Origin: Lates calcarifer | Taxonomy: Eukaryota > Chordata > Actinopteri > Centropomidae | Assembly (NCBI RefSeq): GCF_001640805.2 | Contig: NC_066835.1 | Location: 21,272,182-21,336,181, forward strand | DNA length: 64,000 nt | Direction: 5' to 3' | In this document: in pieces, positions 53,870-64,000 of the stretch | Position numbering within the stretch: position 1 is the stretch's first letter | Layout: every line of letters starts with the position of its first letter | The notes under the pieces: model-generated | The model's database searches: none | The model's input: only the letters and a program-made list of their open reading frames with translations | What the model was told of the DNA's origin: nothing | Made by a program: the position numbers and the translations under genes

Positions 53870-56130
53870 GCTGCATGTATGAAAAGGGGAAATAAATAAC
53901 TGTATCTTTAAAGGTTATGATGCTGTTGTGGTGACAGAATCTGTTCATTAACAGACATTTTTACACCTGCTGAATTACTCAAAACTGCCTCTGTGGAAGT
54001 TCCCGCTACAGCAGGTGTCTCCACCATGATGACTCAAACATGCACAGACTCACAAGGTGAAACCAATACCTGCCACACTGTCGCAGCTGCTAATTAAAGA
54101 GCAACTTGTGAACAGAGAGAAAAAGATTCTATTTTTACAACTGACATGATTTTCAGCCACTGGTTTAAATGACTCATGTTATATTCCATAAGCTCAGAGA
54201 CTGATTTATTCAGTTGTCAGAAAAATGTAGATAGAAATATGTTTTTAATGGTGGACAGGGGATTCAGAATGGGTGACATTTATTCATTTATGTATGTATT
54301 TAACAATTACTGTGTGAAGTTTTGATGAACATATCTAAATCACAGAGTTGCAGTGCAAATTGCCCATAAGTGCTCTCATTAAAGACTACTGTCTCATTTT
54401 TAGAGCATTGACAGAATGCATTGTGAACAAGTTACATTGCTTGAAGAATCAGATTCATAATTTACTGTCAAGTAAAGGACAACATTGAGTAAATGGCGCC
54501 ACTGTGTGGTGTGATTAGTTTAAACGCTTGTGAGGCATATTGTGTGTTAATGTGTAATGGAGACCCAAAGCATTTAAAATTACACAAAAATAAGACATTA
54601 TGAAATAAGTAATTATACAACATGTTATGTAACACAACAATACAATGGTGATATAAAAGCTGAAACATGAAATGTTATTTCCTCCTGCTTCTTTCCACAC
54701 TCACAGCGTTTGTTGCAGGTAATTTATCTTTTCCTCATAGAGGCTCCCTCTCAAAATTTCCTGCATCATATTTTTAAAAAATTAAAACCTTAGAATTTGT
54801 ATTCTAGTAAAAAATAAACATGAAGAGCAGAACGCCACTTTTAACTTTTTATCTTTAGCACTGAAACCTGTCTGTTGTCATGGTTCATCAGTGATGCCTG
54901 CCCGTCACCACGGTAACTGATCTCAGAGAGGGAAGTGAAACACTGAAGTAAATTTTAGCATGCAACTTTTTCCTCCATATTTTTGCTCCTGTTCCATGCT
55001 GGTAGGAAGTGGGTGTCAGTGAGAGGGTGAGGGTGAACTGGTGCAACAAACAGCCTGATTTATGAAGAAGTGAAATCACAGATTTTATTCTTTTTTCCTT
55101 CTGACAGTTAATTTTTCATCAAGATGACGATAAGTCTCATCTTTAACAGTTTGAGTTGCCTGAGCCAAACATGAACCAGAGATGTTGTCCTACTCTCACC
55201 CTGAAATTATGCTAATATGTATTTTGTTTACAACAGAAAATACAATGTAAAAGAAAATGAATGACGCATGGATCACTGTTATGTTATGTTAAAGACAGTA
55301 CTGAACATACCTGCAAAATGAATTGACAGTGTATTTCAGTCATTCATTTGTTTTCCACTGCTGCAATTCAAATACACAAATACACTCACAGCATTTAAAG
55401 CATGATCAAACTTTTTTTATTGTGATGTTTAGGCATTCACAGCACTCAGCTAAAGCCCCTGAAAAGTTGGCTTCAAATCTGCAGTATGTCTTTACAGCAT
55501 TATACACATATTTATCACTAAATAAGCAACACTCAAAGTTAAAAGAAGCATCTTACGTTAATATTTACGGAGAGTTAAACTGATAATGTGCTCCGTCAGG
55601 ACTGTGTCAGGATGGTTTGCTGGTGCAGTGCAGCACTTCACCACACAGCTGGAACAATCAGTCTATTAATCGATAATTGATAAATCATTTAAATCATTTT
55701 TCAACTAAAAATGTCAGTTTTGAACATTGCTGTATTTTCTTCATTGCAGAGTGGATATCTTTGGTATCTATCTTTCGTGTTGGTTGCACAAAACAAGACA
55801 TTTCACAACCTCAATGGGGAATCATGAAAACTAAAAATGGGCACATTAATCAATATGTAAAGATTCCTTAGTTGCAACCTTAAACATTGTCATTGTTCGT
55901 GAACATAATTAAAGAAGTTTTATCAGAATGCAAATGGAAAAACAAACGAGTAGAATATAAATGTGATTTGGAGGAGACAGTGTTGCCTGCAGGGTTGTTT
56001 TAGAAGGCAATGACAAATTTTGTATTTAGTTTGGAGAACTTGTTCAACAATAAGATGAAGGTGTTGTTGTGGAAAACTCTCTCTGTCTGCTCTTCTTCTA
56101 TCTCTCTCTCTTCCTCCTTTCCCTCCTCCC
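53870..56130. other. Intergenic region IgL-pomc
   Basis: About 2.3 kb with no gene I can support, marking the right end of the recognisable IgL array. AT-rich; short open frames look like chance. The pomc 3' UTR must occupy the right part, but I could not place its poly(A) signal. Confidence 0.5.
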
Positions 56131-57823
56131 TCACTGCTCCCTCTTCTGCTCCTGTACATCTTTGTTGATGACATTTTTGAAGAGCGTGAGCAGAGGCCTC
56201 TGGCTGCGTTCGTCCCAGCTCTTCATGAAGCCTCCGTAGCGTTTGCTGGCCGCCGGGCCGCTCCAGCGGAAGTGCTTCATCTTGTATGTGTTGTCTTTTT
56301 TCTCGTGGACGTCATGGGGCTGCTCCTGCTCCTCCTCTGCCGCCTTCTCCTCGTCCTCTTCTGCCATCACCTCACTGGCGAGGTCCTGCCTCTTCATCTC
56401 TCCGGGGAAAACCTCGGCTGACTCCTCCTCTACGCCGTTGGAGGTGTAGACTTTGATCGGGCGACGTTTTCTTCCGACAGGCTTTCCCCAGCGGAAATGC
56501 TCCATGGAGTAGGAGCGTTTGGCCTGAGGAGAGGAGGAGGAGGAGGAGAGTAACAGAGAGAGGGAAGGCAGGGACTCTGGGTCTGACAGAGAGGGAGGTT
56601 GGAGATGACCATCGCCTGGGATGACTGGAGTCTCAGCAGTGAGGTCAGACTGACAGAGCTGGATACACTCCTGCAGGAGCAGAAAGAGAAAATGTATTTA
56701 GATGTTTACTGTAATAAATGAACAGACAGAACAAGGAATTCATTGATATGCAACCATTAGGTTCTACCTTAAAGGAAACGAGGCCTTATTTTAAATGATT
56801 GATGGGGACAGGAGTGAGCAAACAGCCGCTGCAGTGTGATCTGATGAGCTGCTGGAATACCACCACCTCCATCTGTGTGTTTGTGTTATTCTGTGGTACT
56901 TTTGCAAAGGATCTGAATACTTTTCCTGCCACTGAAAGTCACACGATAACACCAACAAATACTGGGCTGCTAAATCTAACTCCCGCAGATCGTGGACTGT
57001 CAGGGGTTTTCTGCCATCTAATGGTCAGAAACTGCAATCTGTGATTTTAACTGTGGTGCCCTTTAACAAAGGAGTAGTTCAGCATTTTGGGAAGTAGGCG
57101 TCTTAACTTTGTTTCTGGGAGTTAGATGAGAGTGTTAATAGCACTCTCCTGTCAATAACAGCACTGACCTAAAGCAGGGACACACTCCAACACTGAGATA
57201 GTTTTTATTCTTGGGATTTTCTTGGGTCTTGTATGGACTGTATATCAGTGCCTACAGGAGAATGAGTGTTGTACATCTTGTCAGTGTAATTATTCTGCTC
57301 TCTGTGCAGGTTGTGTGGCTCCACCTGGGTGGGCTGATGGGTTCATGTGGAACACCTGGTGCGCCTCGCTTCCCTCGTCCTGATTGGTCTTTGTTGATAG
57401 TCGACGGCCTATTTATGTCTCAGGAGCGACTTGGTCTGTAAGTTGTGCTGTCAATGGTCCTCTGACGTTTGTTCCTTTTTTTTTAAAACCCTGTGTTCCT
57501 CTTTACACGTGACAGAAATTTACCCTTTAACGTCTTTACAGCCTCTCTTACTTTAGCTGTGTGTGTGTGTGGGACTGTTTATTTTTGTCCACAAGCACCT
57601 GACACTATCTTTTAAAAAGTCAAGAGCACGAACCCTGTAACAATTCTTGACTTCATGTATTTTATGTTTATGTATTATTACCTGTGTGTGTGTGTGTGTG
57701 TGTTACCTTCATGCTGCTCTCATTATTAACTTCCTGGCAGCTGGGATGCTCCCAGCACTGACTGACGGCTCCTCTGGCCACGCCCAGCACCGTCACAGCC
57801 ACCAATAGCCACACAGGACACAT
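56131..57823 (-). CDS. pomc: Pro-opiomelanocortin precursor
   Basis: Spliced from exon 2 (coding 57707-57823) and exon 3 (56131-56670); 218 aa. The start ATG is at 57821-57823, 4 bp after acceptor CCGGCAG. The signal peptide [18 protein letters not shown] is followed by the cysteine-bearing N-terminal peptide (QCWEHPSC... ECIQLC, four cysteines). In exon 3, ACTH begins [14 protein letters not shown] at 56514 after an AKR site. An amidation/cleavage signal (GRKRR) follows alpha-MSH. A Glu-rich linker, beta-MSH core ([10 protein letters not shown]) and beta-endorphin ([10 protein letters not shown]) complete the precursor. There is no gamma-MSH HFRW core, as in other teleosts. Dibasic sites flank each hormone for convertase processing in pituitary cells. 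Whether this is the a or b paralogue was not decided. Confidence 0.95.
57683..57702. repeat. (CA)n tract at pomc exon 2 donor
   Basis: About ten CA units on the pomc strand, starting 3 bp into intron 2 right after donor AAG/GTAACA. A second donor-like CAG/GTAATA lies at its far end (intron would start at 57681). Confidence 0.8.
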
Positions 57824-57827
57824 TCTC

Positions 57828-59057
57828 CTGCCGGCCAATCAGAGACAGCAACACACACAACATGAAGCGCTGTGATCGGCTGCAGAATTACAAAATAAAA
57901 GCCTCTCATCGTTAGGCATACAGTCAGTTTGAATTCAGCTTAATTCAAGTGCAACAATGGTTTTGAGAGTTAAGAAATAAGTTATATTATTAATTATAAA
58001 AAAGTATTTTAGCAAAAAAATCTCTTTATTTGTAAAACAGGTCTCAAACATTTACATTGTCAGTCCTGGGCTGGTTCATATTTACAGCACAGACAAAATA
58101 CAACACAATAAAGCAGCAATAAATAATAAACGGTGTAGACTAAATATCAAACCACACACACACAACTGACTTGAAAGACTTTAAAATATATGTATTATTT
58201 AAATATATATGTAAAAGAGCCTGTACAATGTTGAAACGGCCTGGTCAGGACATTGATGTGATGTTCAGTCTTCTTTTTTTTTCTTATACAGTATTTTTAT
58301 TGCTACTTTATTTTTGAACAGCTGCAAGATAAAAGATTTTACTTTTCTTTTTTTACCTTGACTTATACATTACTTTTATCAAAGTAAAAGTTCTGAATAT
58401 TTCTTCCACCATGGCTAGTTAATTTATATTTCAAAAATAAAACATCATCCCATAAAATACAATGAAATGCTATAAAATTTAAAGTAGTTAAAATTGGCTC
58501 GGCATTCACAATCTATAATAAAAAATTCTGTGTATTTAAGATGCAGCAAAACATTGACATTTTACATTTTAATGCATCAGTAACAAATATAAAAAAATAA
58601 TATAATGCTATAACAGTTTAGAAGCCATTTGTTAAACACATTTTTCTGAAAGTGTTTCTGTATTGTTAGTAGTAGAAGTAAAACTGTAATAATTATAGCA
58701 CTGTAAGAGATTTACAAAAACATATTTTACCCAAAAAAATCATTAAATGCTACAAATTATTAATTTCTACTCTTATCTCATCTTTTACTTTAATAATACA
58801 GTAAAAGTCATTTTTACTGATCTGCCTACCAATAATATTTCCTGTTTTTTATGCTTGAGATTTCACATCTTAGATTTTTATCTTACATCTGTTTTACAGG
58901 ATGTCTGAGTTATCTTTTTTTTATCAATCATTTTGTATAATCAGATCAATATTACCCCATACATTATGTATTTAAAAAAAAAAAACTAAATTGAGGAAAA
59001 AGATTATTAGATAATTAAGAAAAATATATTAAATGAACAGATAATGAAGATACTCAC
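57828..59057 (-). other. pomc intron 1
   Basis: About 1.23-kb AT-rich intron between the exon 1 donor GTGAGT (59052-59057) and the exon 2 acceptor. No other gene seen in it. Confidence 0.75.
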
Positions 59058-59135
59058 CACAATGTCCTGTCTCTCTCTCTCTACACTGTTTGCTTGATGT
59101 TCGGCTGTTGGACAAAGACTTCTTCCCCTCCACTT
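59058..59135 (-). other. pomc: pomc non-coding exon 1 (5' UTR)
   Basis: Inferred first exon: about 30 bp downstream of the TATA box (start estimated at about 59135), ending ACATTGTG before donor GTGAGT. It contains no ATG-initiated frame into exon 2, consistent with the usual three-exon pomc structure with an untranslated exon 1. Confidence 0.7.
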
Positions 59136-59159
59136 TTGTCCCTCCAACTGACCAGCCAG

Positions 59160-59166
59160 TTTTATA
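59160..59166 (-). promoter_or_regulatory. pomc: pomc TATA box
   Basis: TATAAAA on the minus strand (in aggatataaaactggctggt), about 30 bp before the inferred exon 1 start. Confidence 0.75.
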
Positions 59167-59179
59167 TCCTGTCAGCCAA

Positions 59180-59180
<1 letters not shown>

Positions 59181-59228
<48 letters not shown>
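59181..59228. repeat. (CA)n microsatellite in pomc promoter
   Basis: Roughly 24 CA units between the TATA box and the CRE-like palindrome. Confidence 0.9.
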
Positions 59229-59230
<2 letters not shown>

Positions 59231-59247
59231 AGCGGAAGAACGGACAA

Positions 59248-59255
59248 TGACGTCA
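59248..59255. promoter_or_regulatory. CRE palindrome upstream of pomc
   Basis: Perfect TGACGTCA about 82 bp upstream of the pomc TATA box. A cAMP-response element here would fit CRH-cAMP-CREB control of pomc known in pituitary corticotrophs. Function is inferred from position. Confidence 0.55.
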
Positions 59256-59353
59256 TTACCTGAAATCTCCCCATCCTTCCCTCATTCATGCTGGTAAACA
59301 CACACTGCTGCATGAAAATGGACAATAAATGAGATATCACCCCCTCCTCTTCC

Positions 59354-59363
59354 ACCCACACAC

Positions 59364-59396
<33 letters not shown>

Positions 59397-59412
59397 TCAT
59401 CATCATCATCTT
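59354..59412. repeat. (CA)n and (CAT)n microsatellites
   Basis: An interrupted CA run followed directly by catcatcatcatc. Open frames across it are repeat artefacts. Confidence 0.85.
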
Positions 59413-59419
59413 CATCATT

Positions 59420-60781
59420 ACTACCACCCATCAACCATTTTTGGGAGGACGAGTCGACAAAGACATAAACAGCTCTGTGAGGCTCTTTGGTCCAGACTGA
59501 AATATTTCAACAGCTACTGGGACATTCATGCTCCCCAGAGGATGTAATCTCATGACTTTAGTGATCCATGTGAGTCCCTTTGTTGGTCTTAAAATGAGAT
59601 GTGGTCAGGTGCTATGTTGAGGCAGCAGAAAGTGATTGCACGATTGACCAACAAAAACCTGGTCTGAAGTCAGTGACGCTTGTTACACACAGCAGCACAC
59701 AAACATGCAAAAGATTAAAAATAAAAAGGCATGTTGTGTGTTGCATATCGCTGCCATGTGTCATGGACATCTCTTGGACACAAAGAGATAGTTGGTGTTT
59801 TTATAATGTCAGTGTTGACTATTTAATTTGTGTACAGTACCGATTAGATGAAGAATAAACAGCCCACAAAGGAACCACATCATCCTTTAACTTGTCTTTA
59901 AAAGTCACTGCAGCCTTCAGTCTGACGAGCTGAGTGTTAAATGTCAGCTGACATATGAGGTAGATTAACACTGAAGTGACATGTTGTCACAGAGGGGAAC
60001 AGGGGATTCAGACCTGCGGGTCAGAGTCTACAGTTACACACACGCTCGCCTGCTGCAGTGTCTCTCCATTGTCTGAGCCCTCAGGGTGACTAATGATGAA
60101 TCTGAAGGGGATTGGCAGGTTTACCGGACCAGCGGGGGTAAAGGCCGATCAGGACCAACTTCAGCTCTGTGTCTCTTCACCCTCACCTTAAAGAAACTGT
60201 TTGACATTCTGTGAAATCTGCTCACCTGTTGTCTTTCAGTGTTTGCAGCCGGTTAGTGCAAAAACTGGAAACAGGGGGAAAGAGCCAGCTGGGCTGTCAG
60301 CACCTCTAAAGCTCACTGATTATAATATGTCCTTTATTTAATGCCGAGTGAAGTATTAGCTAGTCTGCAGCAGCATGGTGACAGCCTGAATCCATTCTAA
60401 TTTAGCTGCAAAACATATATTGCTTGGTTGTGTTGGTTTTGGTCTCAGGCGTCTTTTACACTCATGACATGGACTGACAGGCTCGGCCTTTGTCTTGTGT
60501 CAAATACAACCCTGCATTCATATGATGTTCATTAAAATACCTTTGCTGCTTTGGTGCAAAAAGGAATTGAAATTCACCCAGTGAATGCTTTGGATGTCAA
60601 ATATATAATGTTTTCTAAACTGACTAAAGTGAACATGCAGCACTTAAAGTCAGCTGCTCTTAACTTTTGAGGGTTTTTTCCTGTTTTTCTAATGGAACAA
60701 ACTGAGCAGCATCTCGAGGCAGGAAGGTAAATATAAACCCATTAGAGGACTCCCACAGCCTTGAACCTCCATTCAATCCAT

Positions 60782-60815
<34 letters not shown>

Positions 60816-62100
60816 CTCTCTAGTATGTTCAGGAAGAATATGAAGAGGTAATGGCATGTTGAAAAATCAAACAAGCAAACCAATGACATTAATGACACAG
60901 CATTAGAAGTGGAGGAACATTGTTCACAAACTTCTACAATTAAATTCAGTTTATCTTTCTGTGCCTTTGTCTCCACTGAACAAAAATAGTTTTTATGTAA
61001 AGTTTTCTCCCTGCTTTAATGACTATTATGAGTCACTGTATCTATTAAAAATAGTTACACAATGTTGTTTCTTCAGCTGTCATTTAAAGCGTCCCTCAAT
61101 ACTCACAATAGATTTTCACACATTGCAGCTGTTGACCTAGTCTAGAGTTTAGCTTAAGCTAATGTGAAGCTTTAGCAGTTTGAATGAGACATGTGAGGTG
61201 GGGATCGTCCAAAGTTACAGTCCTTTAATGTGAAATTCCCTCTTTGTGTGATCAGCGCTTCAGCTGACGACTTCCTTCAGTAACAGCAGTTAAATTCACA
61301 CTGTTATTCTCTAATGTGTGTTTCAGAATTATCTTTAATTTGCTGTGTCAGTTACTGTAACTTGTCGTCACATTATTCTAATCCCATGTATTGCTTTCCA
61401 GGACAATGGCTACCAATCCCCTTAGAAGATTATCGGGATAAGATGTCATACACACACACACACACACACACACAGCCTCCTGGCTGTCCTGGTGCTTTTC
61501 CATTGAGGTGGATTCAGTGCTGGGACATACCAGGCAACAGGTAGGAATGTGGTTCACATATATATACTTTGTGTTCTTCAACTTGAAATTCATATTGACC
61601 AAAGGACAATAAAACACACTTTTAATGTGTTAGCTTATTGGCTGCATTGCCTGCTGGGTATTTTCCAAAGCTTATCATCAGTTTTTTTAGCTTGGTTGAT
61701 TTCCATTGATTGCTAAGAGGATCTGAAGATAGACGCTCACCATCAACATTTATTCAGCCTTAATTTCACTGTTGAAGTTGTATTGTCATCATGTGATAAT
61801 ACAGCTAAGAGCTTTCTTGAAAGTGCATTTGAGGACAAGGTAAAGTCAAATACAAAAGATGTTAATGCTATGAAAAGTACAATCCTATACAAGAATGTTA
61901 ATCTTGGACAGTTCATCCACTCGTATAGAAAAACTGGGAATCCTAGACGTTAGGGATCCCAGGATCTGAATGTGGTCTTCTCTCTGCTCAACAGCTCTTA
62001 AATCTAGGACTTTCATCTGGACTTTATTTGAGCTCTTCAACACTTCTCCCCCATCCTGAATAAAAGACTACAACTCAAGTCTAACATAGGAAAAGGTCTG
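59420..62100. other. Intergenic region pomc to coiled-coil gene
   Basis: No gene I can support. Contains (CA)n at about 60783-60812 and 61449-61472, and a somewhat GC-richer stretch at about 60000-60190 that could be a conserved non-coding element. Confidence 0.4.
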
Positions 62101-62230
62101 GACTTCATCTTGCAGCTATGATGTCGGACCTCGATGTTGATCTGGTAATTGAAGCCCATCCTGTTTGATGACTTAACTTGAAGTTGCTATGGATAAAAGA
62201 CAACAACAACAAGGAAGGACGAGTTATTGA

Positions 62231-63790
62231 ATGCTCAGGATGAAGTGGGAATCTGTTTCACTGATTTTTGTCTTGCTGACTGGCTGGTGTTTCCAGCCTG
62301 TCACTGGTGACTTTGAGACCTCTGATGAACACCCAGACATCGGCCATGATGAAGACGTACACCCCAACTCCTTCAGAGAAACAACTGCAGATGTACTGGA
62401 CATGAATACCCCAACAAGCAGAGATATACCAGACATGGACTTTGAAACAAACTGGGACATATCAGACATAAACAAGGACAACTATGGGGACGCTGACTGG
62501 CATCCTCCTCCCTCCCACCTGGAAACACACCCTGATCCTTCCCCTGATGCCCCACCGGTGATGCGCAGCGGCAACACTGGTGTTGACAACAGCACCAGTC
62601 AAACCATCAACAGGACTATTGTTACTTCATCAGCACGGTGTGGAGAGTACAGCAGCCAGCTGATGTCTAACGGCCAGTGCCGGCTGATGGCAACGCTGCC
62701 CCCTGTGGGAACATCGCAGAAACGTTGCCCAGACATGTTCCGCTGCACAGACGACATCTCCAATTGGCTGCATGAGAACCAGAACAGAAAGGAGCAGCTG
62801 GAGGAGATGAGGGAGACGATGTCAGAGCTGCAGGAGGAGCTGAGGAACCACCGGCATCGAGTCAAGGCCCTGGAGGTGCAGGTAGACTGTCTGTTCACCA
62901 CTTTAGGTTTGTTTATAGACACAATGAGAGACAGAAAACTTAAGCTCTCTCTGAGTGTCACATGCCCTCTTGTGGTGAAGGCACCTGAGTTGATATTATT
63001 GTGCCGATATTCAGGCAGTTAACAAAAAACCAACAGCCTCCTTTCTCTCTCTGTTTATCTCTCTGTCTGTCTTTATCTCTCTGTCTTGACACCCACTAAG
63101 TCCTCCTTAACCCTGAATGCTAACAGGATTAGCAGGAGGTTTTTGGCCAGGGTCCTGCATCCTTATGAGTTTGCCTGACCCAGGGAGAATTTTTCAGCGT
63201 CTCCTGGTCAAAATCTGAGCATTTAGGCTAAACAAAGGCTAAGTTCACCTACCTTTCTTTGCTTCTGTAATTGAAAAGTGTAAATCTTGATGATCCAACA
63301 TCCTGGTTTCAGTTTATTTTACCATATAAATGAGGCTGTAGCTAAATTCTGCAGAGATGAAGTCAAAGTAACAAAAGCTACTGTGTATTTTTCTTACTAA
63401 AGGGTGACTATTGTGCAGCAGTCTCATGATATGCTGTGTTTGCACTACCTTTGAATCATGCACTAACATTTTCACCATTGATTCTCTCAACTCTACAGTT
63501 ACTTATCTGTGTTTTGTCTTTAGCCTGACCCTCATTAACCTCATTATTTCTTTCTTTCTCTCAGGGTGAAGAAAGTGTTCGTTTAAACTTGACCTTTGAC
63601 CAGCGGTTGCATTCTCTGGAGCTGCGTCACGCCAAGGCCGACACGATGCTTCGCGTGCACGCGGCGCTGCTGTACGAGCTGCAGGCGCAGCTCCGCAACC
63701 TGTCAGCCACCGTGCACCGCATGAGCCGCACCACGGGCTGCGCCATCAGAGCTACACCGCCGCTCGGCATGCGAGACACACTGCCACCAG
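62231..63790 (+). CDS. Secreted coiled-coil glycoprotein, 5' exons (possible fibrinogen-like)
   Basis: Exon A is 62231-62881 (217 codons, donor GCAG/GTAGAC) and exon B is 63565-63790 (acceptor TCTCTCAG, donor CCAG/GTACAC). The join is phase 0, and exon B ends in phase 1, so the gene continues beyond the window. A signal peptide follows Met1 or Met4 (62240): WESVSLIFVLLTGWCFQPVTG. An acidic, low-complexity region comes next, with N-glycosylation sequons (NST, NRT). A Cys cluster (RCGEY, GQCRL, RCPDMFRC) precedes a heptad-rich segment (KEQLEEMRETMSELQEEL). Exon B continues the coiled coil (LHSLELRHAKADTML) with NLT and NLS sequons. The C-x-G-x-C...LPP pattern before a coiled coil recalls the fibroleukin (FGL2)/angiopoietin-like N-terminus. 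A C-terminal fibrinogen domain would lie outside the window. Identity uncertain. Confidence 0.7.
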
Positions 63791-64000
63791 GTACACATGC
63801 CACAAACACTGCGGTGAGTTGGACGTTGGATGATGATCCTGAAACCTTAATGTTACACAGAGCTTTTTAATGGACCAGTGTGTGGGATTTATTGGCAGCA
63901 GTGAGGTTGCAGACTGAACATGAAAGTATCCTCTCTGGAGTTGGTGTTTGGTTTGTCCACTCTGGGCTACTGTAGAAGCATGAGCAACATCCTGTGTAGA

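Noticed and set aside
56243..56449. Plus-strand open frame antisense to pomc exon 3
   Set aside because: Antisense of the Glu-rich POMC linker; no other support.
59029..59427. 132-aa minus-strand open frame at the pomc promoter
   Set aside because: Built largely from CA-repeat translation across the inferred pomc exon 1 and promoter.
62599..62961. Minus-strand 120-aa open frame opposite the coiled-coil gene
   Set aside because: Antisense of a well-supported plus-strand exon with signal peptide and splice sites.
1..64000. CRISPR arrays, bacterial operons, tRNA or rRNA genes
   Set aside because: Sequence is vertebrate with spliced genes; regular repetition comes from V-unit duplication and microsatellites, and no RNA gene fold was recognised.

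Overview
The window is vertebrate nuclear DNA, almost certainly from a percomorph-type teleost fish. It holds a large germline immunoglobulin light-chain (IgL) locus from 1 to about 53.9 kb, then a pro-opiomelanocortin gene (about 56-59.2 kb) and the 5' part of a secreted coiled-coil protein gene (62.2 kb to the right edge). Evidence for a fish: spliced Ig V segments with RAG signal sequences, opposite transcriptional orientation of V and J-C, kappa-like (teleost L1-type) V and C sequences, a POMC precursor with no gamma-MSH, many (GT)n tracts, and fish-type transposon and LINE debris.

IgL locus. I count 26 V segments, all on the minus strand. There are 21 family A segments (mature N-terminus QVTVTQ) with an open V exon, 3 complete family B segments (DIILTQ), and two truncated relics (V5, V8). 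One family A segment (V14) has a stop codon in its leader, leaving 23 with no visible defect. Each V has a leader exon, a short intron, a V exon and a 12-bp-spacer RSS. Three J-J-C clusters lie on the plus strand (J 8.44, 8.81, C 9.69 kb; J 24.83, 25.19, C 26.07 kb; J 47.14, 47.49, C 48.37 kb). Every J has a 23-bp-spacer RSS. V and J-C face opposite ways, so V-J joining must proceed by inversion and would keep signal joints in the chromosome. One family B V follows each C exon (V5 relic, V13, V24). A fourth (V16) sits beside what look like remains of one or two deleted J-C clusters.

The locus grew by repeated block duplication. Intergenic blocks, Tc1-like transposon remnants, GT microsatellites, decayed RSS relics and a short motif of unknown function recur in parallel in many units. 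Leaders, introns, promoters and frameworks are almost identical between copies, while CDR1, CDR2 and the germline part of CDR3 vary and appear to have been reassorted. Two nested solo LTRs sit beside C cluster 1, with an exact empty site in clusters 2 and 3. A third solo LTR lies at 52.1 kb.

Right flank. pomc is on the minus strand with a recognisable TATA box, non-coding exon 1, signal-peptide exon 2 and the hormone-bearing exon 3. Beyond it, on the plus strand, are two coding exons of a secreted, acidic, coiled-coil glycoprotein. It may be the N-terminal part of a fibrinogen-like (fibroleukin/angiopoietin-like) protein that continues outside the window.
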